Shown here: positions 1 through 6,008 of the stretch, in pieces
How the letters are laid out: the number at the start of each line of letters is the position of its first letter
Position numbering within the stretch: position 1 is the first letter of the stretch
NCBI GenBank assembly: GCA_030037185.1
Contig: JASHRR010000370.1
Coordinates: 1-11,273, forward strand
Direction: 5' to 3'
Source: Xanthobacteraceae bacterium
Lineage (GTDB): Bacteria > Pseudomonadota > Alphaproteobacteria > Rhizobiales > Xanthobacteraceae
DNA: 11,273 nt
The notes under the pieces: generated by a model
Databases searched by the model: none
Seen by the model: the letters and a program-made list of their open reading frames with translations, nothing else
Told to the model about the DNA's origin: nothing
Position numbers and translations under genes: made by a program

Positions 1-164
1 AGAGCTTCTCGCCTTGTCGTCTTAGCGTGTAATATCCTCCGCGTTCTGAAGTGGACCCAGGATATGCTTGTTCGCGGCGGTTCTCGACCGAAGGGCGCCC
101 TGACTGCCGATTCGAGCAGCAGTTCAAGTACGGATCATATTCGATGAAGCTAAAGGAGTCTCAC
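1..164. other. Left-edge non-coding region upstream of the cytochrome gene
   Basis: I see no gene start, RNA gene or clear promoter here. A TAATAT box lies at 30-35, but no -35 element sits at proper spacing before it. The open frame of the downstream cytochrome extends back to 51, but the sequence before 165 has no signal-peptide character and is best read as leader. A Shine-Dalgarno element closes the region. Confidence 0.4.
152..158 (+). promoter_or_regulatory. Ribosome binding site of the cytochrome c gene
   Basis: AAAGGAG at 152-158 lies 6 bases before the ATG at 165. It decides the start over the in-frame ATGs at 51 and 144: starting at 165 puts the hydrophobic signal sequence directly at the N-terminus. 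Confidence 0.75.
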
Positions 165-650
165 ATGACAAGGCCTTGGTTTGTTGTAGCCGCGCTCGCG
201 GCATCCGCGGCTCTTCTGCCATCGATCGTCGGCGCCCAGGCGCCATCCGACACTGGGCCACCGCCTTACCGCCCGAGCCTGGCCGACCTCATGAGCACCA
301 CCATCCAGCCGCGTCACGTCAAGCTTGCCTTTGCGGGCCACGAAAAGAACTGGGTGTTTGCGGCGTACGAACTCAAGCAATTGTCGGATGCGTTCGATCG
401 CCTGTCGCTCCAGTGGCCGCAGTGGCGCCAGCAGCGGATCGTCGAACTGGTCGAGACCATCGTAAGGGATCCGCTATTCGAGCTCGACATCGCCATCAAG
501 AACAAGGATGAAGCCAAGTTTGCCGAGTACTACGGCCATTTGACCGATGCCTGCAACGCCTGCCATCAGGCCGCGCTGCAGACTCCGGTGGTCATCCAGG
601 ACCCCAAGGAAGCGATGTTTCCGGATCAGGACTTTCGGCCAAAGGAGTGA
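165..650 (+). CDS. Small exported c-type cytochrome (single CXXCH)
   Basis: The 161-residue product starts with a Sec-type signal peptide: MTRP, a hydrophobic stretch over residues 6-22, and a likely cleavage after VGA-QA near residue 24-26. The mature part is mostly predicted helix. It carries one haem c attachment motif, C130-N-A-C133-H134, close to the C-terminus. Haem attached at the last helix of a small helical protein resembles the layout of cytochrome c' (class II), although the rest is too divergent to assign it firmly. A conserved-looking segment around residues 43-70, with M43, H51 and H59, may supply a second haem ligand. The role would be periplasmic electron transfer. No partner oxidase or dehydrogenase is adjacent, and 481 bp separate it from the next gene, so a link to the downstream catabolic genes is only possible. 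The haem motif is seen directly; function is inferred. Confidence 0.85.
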   Translation: MTRPWFVVAALAASAALLPSIVGAQAPSDTGPPPYRPSLADLMSTTIQPRHVKLAFAGHEKNWVFAAYELKQLSDAFDRLSLQWPQWRQQRIVELVETIVRDPLFELDIAIKNKDEAKFAEYYGHLTDACNACHQAALQTPVVIQDPKEAMFPDQDFRPKE

Positions 651-702
651 CGCACGCCACGCTCGCACTGGCGCTACCCCATTTCCCACGCTGCCGCGGC
701 CT

Positions 703-737
703 GGCATTTGGGACAATGCCGATTGCGGCAGCAAATG
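703..737 (+). terminator. Overlapping inverted repeats downstream of the cytochrome gene
   Basis: GGCATT (703-708) pairs with AATGCC (715-720) across a 6-base loop. Overlapping it, TGCCG (717-721) pairs with CGGCA (726-730) across ATTG. CATTTG (705-710) can also pair with CAAATG (732-737), enclosing the second hairpin. The pairings are mutually exclusive. They start 53 bp after the cytochrome stop codon, so a transcription end or mRNA-stabilising role is plausible. There is no T-tract, so an intrinsic terminator of classical type is not supported. Confidence 0.3.
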
Positions 738-1077
738 GGTATAGCGCGTTATCGGCAATTATGGAGAGTTAGACCGGCAATCACGCTGACTGAGCAGGAG
801 CGTCGTGGCGATCACGCCGTGCCAGCCGATCGAGCGTGCCCCGCCGTCGTCGAAAAGAAGCTGCGCGCCCAGAACCAATGTGCGGGTTCAGCATGCGCTC
901 CTGGCGGCCCGCGCCCCGAAGACGCAGACCGGCGGAATGCGTTTGCGCGAGCCGGGCATCATCAGGCGGCCACCTCGATTTGACGCACCGGGTGTACCGG
1001 GTTCCGGCTGAGCGTCACCAAGTCTCCGCGCTTGGGGTTCGTGATAGCGCATTGAATCCGGCCGGTATTCCATAGAA

Positions 1078-1102
1078 GATAGCAGGGGCTCCGCCTGCTG
1101 TC
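1078..1102 (+). promoter_or_regulatory. Leader hairpin before the UbiD-family gene
   Basis: A 9-pair stem (GATAGCAGG at 1078-1086 with CCTGCTGTC at 1094-1102, including one G-U pair) encloses a 7-base loop at 1087-1093. It ends 29 bases before the ATG of the decarboxylase gene. There is no following T-tract. It could be a 5' UTR structure, an operator half-site pair, or chance in GC-rich DNA. Confidence 0.3.
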
Positions 1103-1131
1103 CTAAAGGATACGGCTTCCAAGGCAAGGCA

Positions 1132-2742
1132 ATGGATACGAAGATTCATAGCAGGTCGAAAGTTGACGTCGAAAAGTACCGGTTGCGGCGATTCGTCAAC
1201 CGGCTGATCGAAATGGGCGAGGTGGAGGTCCACGACAAACCAGTGCCTCTTGTGGCTGTGAGCGCGATCATTGAAGCCTCGGAGCAGGCGCATCTCTTTA
1301 AAAAGGCGGGACCCGAGCAGGTGGAGCTTGTTGCCAAGACTGCCGGCAGCCGCAAACGCCTGGCTGCCGCATTCGACACCCCTGAGCACGATCTATACAA
1401 AGAATATTTCTCTCGTCTTGCCAATCCGCAGCCCCTGATCGAGATTTCGAGCAGCGCGGCACCGGTGCACGAGGTTGTGATTGCGGGCAATGATGTGGAC
1501 CTCTCAAAACTTCCGTTTCATCCGCAACACGCCTTTGACGGCAGCTGCTACATCAGTTCTGCCATCGATTACACGATTGATCCAGCGACGGGGCGAACTA
1601 ACGTTGGCTGCCGGCGCCTCAGCTTGCGCAACCGCTACGAGGCCGGAACGAACGTGACAGCGCCGTCGGACCTCAAGCGTATTTACACGGCCTGTATTGC
1701 CCGCCGCCAAAGATTGCCTATAACCTTTACAGTTGGAGCCCATCCGCTTGATTTTTTTGCGGCGACCACCCGCCAGGGCGGCAACGAACTGGAGTTGGTC
1801 GCCCGCTTTCGCGGTGAACCCGCGGCGGTGGTGAAGAGCCTGACAAACGACATTTTCATACCGGCGGATGCCGAAATGGCGCTCGAAGGTTATCTTGACG
1901 AACGTGGCTACGCGGAGCCGGAAGGTCCCTATGGGGAATACATGGGCTATTATGGTGCGATCCACTTGGACCCTGTATTCCACTGCACCGCGATCACCAT
2001 GCGCCACGACGTCATGCACCACACGGTGCTGCATGGCTCTGCCTTCGTGCTCGACCAGACCGACAGCGCCAATATCACGGCGCTGCGCACCGAGGCGTCT
2101 GCGATGAGAATCCTCAAGGAAACTGGTCGTGAGCCGATAGCGGTCTATTTGCGAATGGTTTCCGGCGGCTGCGCAACCCTGCGGGTGTCGATCCGGCAGC
2201 GCAGCCGCGGCGAAGCGCGCTCGGCGATTGCCGCATTGTTCGGCGGGATCATGCGGCTGAAGCATATCTACATATTTGACGAAGACATCGATATTCATGA
2301 CGATCGTCAGGTCGAATGGGCACTGGGCACCCGCTTTCAAGCCGATCAGGATCTTGTCGTCCTGCAAGGCATGGCAGGAATGACCATGGACCCCTCGTTG
2401 AATGGACGCCGCACGGGGGCAAAGTGCGGCTTCGACGCGACGAGACCATTCGGCCGCGAGGATGACATCGTCCTCAAACGATGTGCGGCCAGGTCATTTG
2501 CAGGCCCAGCCCGCTTTCAAACAACGGAACAGGCGCTGGCATCGCAGCCGATGTTCTTCGGCGATATCGTCGAAGCGGTTGGAAGCGACGATGGACGCGA
2601 AATTGCATGTGGCCTTGATGCGCTACGCCAAGCCGGACATCTTGGACGTGACCGCGACGGCCGCTATCACCTCGGTTCATTCAATCCAGGCGTGACCGGG
2701 ATCGTAGGCGAGCTTTACCACGACCCGAACGACGGAAGTTAG
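1132..2742 (+). CDS. UbiD-family prenylated-FMN-dependent (de)carboxylase
   Basis: This 536-residue cytoplasmic enzyme belongs to the UbiD family, which reversibly decarboxylates aromatic or alpha,beta-unsaturated acids using prenylated FMN. The signature EGPYGE lies at residues 264-269. By eye, E264 and E269 match the catalytic acid pair (E277/E282 of Aspergillus niger Fdc1) and R162 matches the catalytic Arg (R173). N157 and E219 match two of the three Mn-ligand positions; the third, normally His, appears to be D180. The core runs to about residue 470, followed by a tail of about 60 residues with a possible winged-helix-like segment (474-516). The start at 1132 has AAGG at 1121-1124, spaced 7 bases. 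No ubiX-like prFMN synthase is in the window, so cofactor must come from elsewhere. The substrate is probably an aromatic or heteroaromatic carboxylate, given the neighbouring hydroxylases. Family assignment is firm; substrate is unknown. Confidence 0.93.
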   Translation: MDTKIHSRSKVDVEKYRLRRFVNRLIEMGEVEVHDKPVPLVAVSAIIEASEQAHLFKKAGPEQVELVAKTAGSRKRLAAAFDTPEHDLYKEYFSRLANPQPLIEISSSAAPVHEVVIAGNDVDLSKLPFHPQHAFDGSCYISSAIDYTIDPATGRTNVGCRRLSLRNRYEAGTNVTAPSDLKRIYTACIARRQRLPITFTVGAHPLDFFAATTRQGGNELELVARFRGEPAAVVKSLTNDIFIPADAEMALEGYLDERGYAEPEGPYGEYMGYYGAIHLDPVFHCTAITMRHDVMHHTVLHGSAFVLDQTDSANITALRTEASAMRILKETGREPIAVYLRMVSGGCATLRVSIRQRSRGEARSAIAALFGGIMRLKHIYIFDEDIDIHDDRQVEWALGTRFQADQDLVVLQGMAGMTMDPSLNGRRTGAKCGFDATRPFGREDDIVLKRCAARSFAGPARFQTTEQALASQPMFFGDIVEAVGSDDGREIACGLDALRQAGHLGRDRDGRYHLGSFNPGVTGIVGELYHDPNDGS

Positions 2743-3127
2743 AGCGGCGCGCTGTTGTTGAAACAGTCTCCGCTCCAGCGGGCGACCGAGGCATTTGCTG
2801 GAACGTGCCTATGCCGGGACCCCAATATCCGTCATCGCCATGAGCCATGACGACGCGGATACTGAAGACCTCGCCAACGGCATCAAAACCAAGGAGCCGC
2901 TTTGCTTTAGGCGACTGCCGGGCGCTCGAAACGGCGACTCTCGTCACCCTCGACTCCCAGCGGTGACGTTCCGCGGTCATTGGCGAGTGCGCTCGATACG
3001 CGGCTCATGCCGGAGTTGCTGGCGGACCTTGGAGTGTCGCGTGCACGCCTGCCATCGATTGGTTTGTCCTTAACGTACACCGCAACTCCAATGCTATGAT
3101 AGCGGGTGAAGGGTGGAGCATCGCGCG
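2743..3127. other. Long intergenic region, possible decayed coding remnant
   Basis: The region spans 385 bp between the UbiD and MmgE/PrpD genes, with no intact recognisable gene. Short protein-like stretches occur in different forward frames: one from an ATG at 2840, and one ending at the TGA at 3097-3099 that reads ...LMPELLADLGVSRARLPS... before it. They are not in one frame, and I cannot match them to a family. They may be frameshifted remains of a lost gene or simply GC-rich shadows. Confidence 0.35.
3111..3118 (+). promoter_or_regulatory. Ribosome binding site of the MmgE/PrpD gene
   Basis: GGGTGGAG at 3111-3118 lies 9 bases before the ATG at 3128. It favours this start over the overlapping GTG at 3113 and over the ATG at 3323, which has no Shine-Dalgarno element at usable distance. 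Confidence 0.5.
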
Positions 3128-4672
3128 ATGACATCGCAGAACCAACCATCAGACGACGACATATTTGACCAGCGGATTGTCCTCGCTACGGCAGAAGCGG
3201 CGATGCCGTCCGGGCAGCCCGGGCTCGGCGGGAAACTCGAGGACGGCCAGCCGGCGCGGCAACACGGCGGCCAATCGCAGCGGCGCGCAACCCCGGACGG
3301 GCAACCCCTCGATCGCGCCGCGATGAGGCTGAGCGACACGATCGCCGATTTCATCGCAGACTTCGACCTCAATGGGGTCGCTCCGCTGGCGCGCGAGCGG
3401 GCGCGCCTTGCCTTCATCGACACACTCGCAGTGATGCTCGCTGGCAGCCGTGAGCAGGGCACCCAGATCGTCTGCGAGATGGTGCGCCAGGAGGGTGCGG
3501 CGCCGGCTGTATCAGCGGTCGGCCAGTCATTCCGCACCTCGCCACAGCTGGCCGCGCTGGCGAATGGAGTCTCGGCCCATATCATGGACTACGACCTGTC
3601 GTCGCGAATCGGCCAGCCAACCTCGCCGATCATTCCGGCGCTGCTACCGGTTGCCGAACGTATTGGGGCAACGCCAGCCGAGGTAACAGCGGCGTTCATC
3701 GTCGGCTTCGAACTGGCGATGCGGCTTGCCCGCGCCGCGCCCGAGCAGTCCTCGGTCGGCGGCTGGCATGCCGTCGGCACCGTCGGCACGATCAGCACCG
3801 CCATGGCCTGTGCGCGCCTGATCAAAGCGCCGCCCGAAACGATTGCAGACATTTTGGGCATCGCAGCGTCACTGTCCGGCGGGCTATCGGCCAATTTCGG
3901 CACCATGACGAAGCCACTGCATTCCGGCACCAGCGCGCGCAATGGCATTGTTGCGACGGCGCTCGGTCGCGCCGGCTTTACGTCGAGCGCGGTAGCGCTG
4001 GAGAACCCGGTATCCGGTTATTTCCGCGCATTCGCTCGCGGCATGGCGGTGTCGTTCGCGCCGTTTGCCGATCTCGGCCGCCGCTACGACATCGTCGAGC
4101 GCGGCTTCAAGCCGAAGCGCTATCCATGCGGCGGCCTCGGCCACACCGCGATCGATGCGACGCTGGCGCTGCGGCGCGAGATCAAGGGCTCCGACGTGGT
4201 CGCCATCAGGACCGGCATTACGAAGCATGCCGCCTCCCACATCGGCGAAACCTACCCGACTTCGGTTGAGAGCGCCAAATTCAGCATGCCATACGTGGCG
4301 GCCTACGCGGCGTTATACGGTCCGCCGCTACTCAAGGCCTTCACCGAGGAAGCGATCGGCGACGAGGCGGTAAAGTCGCTTGCCAGCAAGGTAACGGTCG
4401 CGATCGACCCGGAGTTCGCCGACATCCTCGAAGACAGCCCGTCACGGGTCACGGTGAATCTCGCCGACGGCCGCACGGTCGAGCGCATCTGCTATTACGC
4501 GAGCGGCACGCCGCAGGTCCCGCTTACCCCGGAGCAGATCGAGGAGAAATTCTTTTCCTGTGCCGAGCGCGCAGTGGACATGGCGTCGGCGAAGAAAATC
4601 TTCGCCTTCCTCGGCCGCTTAGACGAAGAGCCTTCATTTGCGGACTTCTGGCCTTTATTGCGGCGTGGGTGA
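3128..4672 (+). CDS. MmgE/PrpD family protein
   Basis: The 514-residue product is a member of the MmgE/PrpD family, which includes 2-methylcitrate dehydratase, cis-aconitate decarboxylase and iminodisuccinate epimerase, all acting on di- or tricarboxylates. The family region starts near residue 66 (MRLSDTIADFIADF) and covers the remaining ~449 residues, the usual full length. Expected motifs are GWH (H214), TMTKPLH (K262) and KRYPCGG (K330, C334). The usual D-D...HPS site reads DYDLSSRIGQPTSP at 154-167, so the normally conserved His is Q163 and the second Asp is L157. The first ~65 residues are hydrophilic, rich in Gln, Gly and Arg, and not part of the family. If they are not translated, the start is the ATG at 3323. 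The gene converges with the Bug gene. A catabolic step on a carboxylated intermediate is likely; the exact reaction cannot be assigned. Confidence 0.88.
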   Translation: MTSQNQPSDDDIFDQRIVLATAEAAMPSGQPGLGGKLEDGQPARQHGGQSQRRATPDGQPLDRAAMRLSDTIADFIADFDLNGVAPLARERARLAFIDTLAVMLAGSREQGTQIVCEMVRQEGAAPAVSAVGQSFRTSPQLAALANGVSAHIMDYDLSSRIGQPTSPIIPALLPVAERIGATPAEVTAAFIVGFELAMRLARAAPEQSSVGGWHAVGTVGTISTAMACARLIKAPPETIADILGIAASLSGGLSANFGTMTKPLHSGTSARNGIVATALGRAGFTSSAVALENPVSGYFRAFARGMAVSFAPFADLGRRYDIVERGFKPKRYPCGGLGHTAIDATLALRREIKGSDVVAIRTGITKHAASHIGETYPTSVESAKFSMPYVAAYAALYGPPLLKAFTEEAIGDEAVKSLASKVTVAIDPEFADILEDSPSRVTVNLADGRTVERICYYASGTPQVPLTPEQIEEKFFSCAERAVDMASAKKIFAFLGRLDEEPSFADFWPLLRRG

Positions 4673-4698
4673 TGTTCCTGAAACTCCGCTCGCACCGT

Positions 4699-4767
4699 GC
4701 CTCTCTAAGAGGTCGATTGGGCAGGCTCGGCGCCGTGCGGTGGAGAGAGGCCATTTTCGGCATGGCC
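4699..4767. terminator. Inverted repeats between convergent genes
   Basis: Two hairpins lie in the 113-bp gap between the convergent MmgE/PrpD and Bug genes. GCCTCTCT (4699-4706) matches AGAGAGGC (4744-4751) around a 37-base loop. GGCCAT (4749-4754) matches ATGGCC (4762-4767) around TTTCGGC. On the minus strand the second hairpin is followed by a pyrimidine run (CTCTCTCC). A shared transcription end is plausible, but there is no clean T-tract on either strand. Confidence 0.35.
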
Positions 4768-4785
4768 ATCGCAAGGTGACCACGA

Positions 4786-5763
4786 TTAGTGCGCCTTTGC
4801 GCCGGAGAACCTTACGACTTTAGCCCACTTCTCTGTCTCCTCGGCGATGAGCCGCCCGAAATCGGCGGGTGAACCTCCAGACGTGGTGTTACCGAGGTCA
4901 GCAATCCGCGCCCTGATGGTCGGATCGGCGAGTCCCGCATTAATTTCCTGGTTGAGTCTGTCAATGATCCTGCTGGGCGTGTTTCTAGGCGCACCAATGC
5001 CGACCCAGCCGCTCGATTCGTAGCCAGGCACAAATTCGCCGATGGTGGGGATGTCCGGCAATACCTCCTGACGCGTCGAGGTGGTCACTGCCAGCGGGCG
5101 CAACCTGTCGGCCCTGATGTAGCTGATCGAGGCCCCTGTCGTGTGGAACATCACTTGCACCTGCCCGCGAAGCAGATCGGTAAGCGAGGCCACCCCTTCG
5201 CGATACGGGACGTGAATCATATTGATGCCGGTCATCATCTTGAACAACTCACCGGCGACATGTTGCACTGTTCCGATGCCTGCCGATGCCATGTTGATCT
5301 TGCCCGGGTTAGCTTTGGCATAGGCGATGAACTCGGGAACCGTTTTGGCCGGGAACGAAGGATTTACCTCCATAACCAAAGGGGTGCGGTAAATCTCTGA
5401 GACTGGTGCGATGTCGCGGATGAAATTGAAGTCGAGCTTGTCGTACAGCGTCACGTTAATTGCATTTGCGGCGACGACAACGAGAAGGGTGTAGCCATCT
5501 GGCGGCGCACGCACGACCGCCTCGGTGCCGATATTGCCGCCGGCACCTGGCCGATTCTCGACGACAAATGGCTGGCCGAGTCGCTCCGACAGCCATTGCG
5601 CCATCAAGCGCGCAACGATATCCGCCCCGCCACCGGCCGCGACGCTGACGATCAACCGCACTGGTCGTGTCGGATAGGCTTGCGCTCTCGCGATTCGCGC
5701 CATGGCCGGAACAGAGACAACAGCGGCCGCGAGAGTCAGAAAACGACGGCGCGCGCGTTGCAT
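4786..5763 (-). CDS. Bug/TctC-family periplasmic solute-binding protein, Tat signal
   Basis: The 325-residue product is a Bug-type (tripartite tricarboxylate transporter) receptor that binds organic acids in the periplasm. The N-terminus ARRRFLTLAAA has the RRxFL pattern of a twin-arginine signal, followed by a hydrophobic stretch and a likely cleavage at ARA-QA near residue 27. The mature protein begins with the family hallmark YPTRPVRLIV, then a Gly-rich GGGADIVAR loop, GQPFVVENRPGAGGNIG, and PDGYTLL. Length is typical. The start is supported by GGAGG 6 bases upstream on the minus strand. No TctA or TctB membrane subunit is nearby, as is common for orphan Bug receptors. The gene is opposite to all neighbours: convergent with MmgE/PrpD and divergent from the flavin monooxygenase, so it has its own promoter in 5764-6008. 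Its ligand is likely the carboxylate degraded by this locus, which is inference from context. Confidence 0.93.
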   Translation of the reverse strand: MQRARRRFLTLAAAVVSVPAMARIARAQAYPTRPVRLIVSVAAGGGADIVARLMAQWLSERLGQPFVVENRPGAGGNIGTEAVVRAPPDGYTLLVVVAANAINVTLYDKLDFNFIRDIAPVSEIYRTPLVMEVNPSFPAKTVPEFIAYAKANPGKINMASAGIGTVQHVAGELFKMMTGINMIHVPYREGVASLTDLLRGQVQVMFHTTGASISYIRADRLRPLAVTTSTRQEVLPDIPTIGEFVPGYESSGWVGIGAPRNTPSRIIDRLNQEINAGLADPTIRARIADLGNTTSGGSPADFGRLIAEETEKWAKVVRFSGAKAH

Positions 5764-6008
5764 GGTATGCCTCCATCAGGCAGCAAATCTATTTCAATTC
5801 TACGGTCTCTGAAAGAGGCGCCGGTTCTGGGCCGGCCACGAGTTTTTTGCCTGCCAAGCGCATCGGGCGCGCGCGCGAACGGTCCCACCACCGAGCCCCC
5901 GGGTGCAGCCTGCCTGAAGACTTGCCAATAGCCAGTGAAACGCGCCATGCTGACACAGAACGGCAAGGCAAAGCAGGCAAAGGCAGGATAAGGAAATCGA
6001 CCAGACCG
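5764..6008. promoter_or_regulatory. Divergent intergenic control region
   Basis: This 245-bp gap should hold promoters for both the Bug gene (leftward) and the flavin monooxygenase gene (rightward). Visible structures are a GGCA-rich near-tandem repeat at 5962-5987, a 9-bp inverted pair TTTGCCTGC (5846-5854) with GCAGGCAAA (5973-5981), and an alternating GC tract at 5867-5877. I could not place a convincing -35/-10 pair on either strand. No regulator gene is in the window. Confidence 0.4.
5770..5774 (-). promoter_or_regulatory. Ribosome binding site of the Bug receptor gene
   Basis: CCTCC on the plus strand reads GGAGG on the minus strand, 6 bases before the ATG whose first base is at 5763. 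It fixes the start at the beginning of the Tat signal peptide. Confidence 0.75.

Larger units (their letters stand above)
651..1131. other. Long intergenic region without a credible gene
   Basis: The region spans 481 bp between the cytochrome and UbiD genes. Open frames here are short and of low-complexity Arg/Pro/Ala composition, typical of GC-rich shadow frames, with no recognisable domain and no good ribosome binding site. The only structures I can support are overlapping inverted repeats at 703-737 and a hairpin at 1078-1102, annotated separately. Confidence 0.55.

Noticed and set aside
45..60. TGAAGTGGACCC-like string, which recalls insertion sequence ends
   Set aside because: No partner inverted repeat, transposase fragment or target duplication is visible nearby.
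1504..2367. Long minus-strand open frame (287 codons)
   Set aside because: It lies wholly inside the UbiD-family gene, which shows clear family motifs on the plus strand; the minus-strand translation has no recognisable domain.
5667..6008. Upstream extension of the flavin monooxygenase reading frame
   Set aside because: It overlaps the opposite Bug gene and its leader, has low-complexity shadow composition, and the FAD-binding motif begins right after the ATG at 6009.
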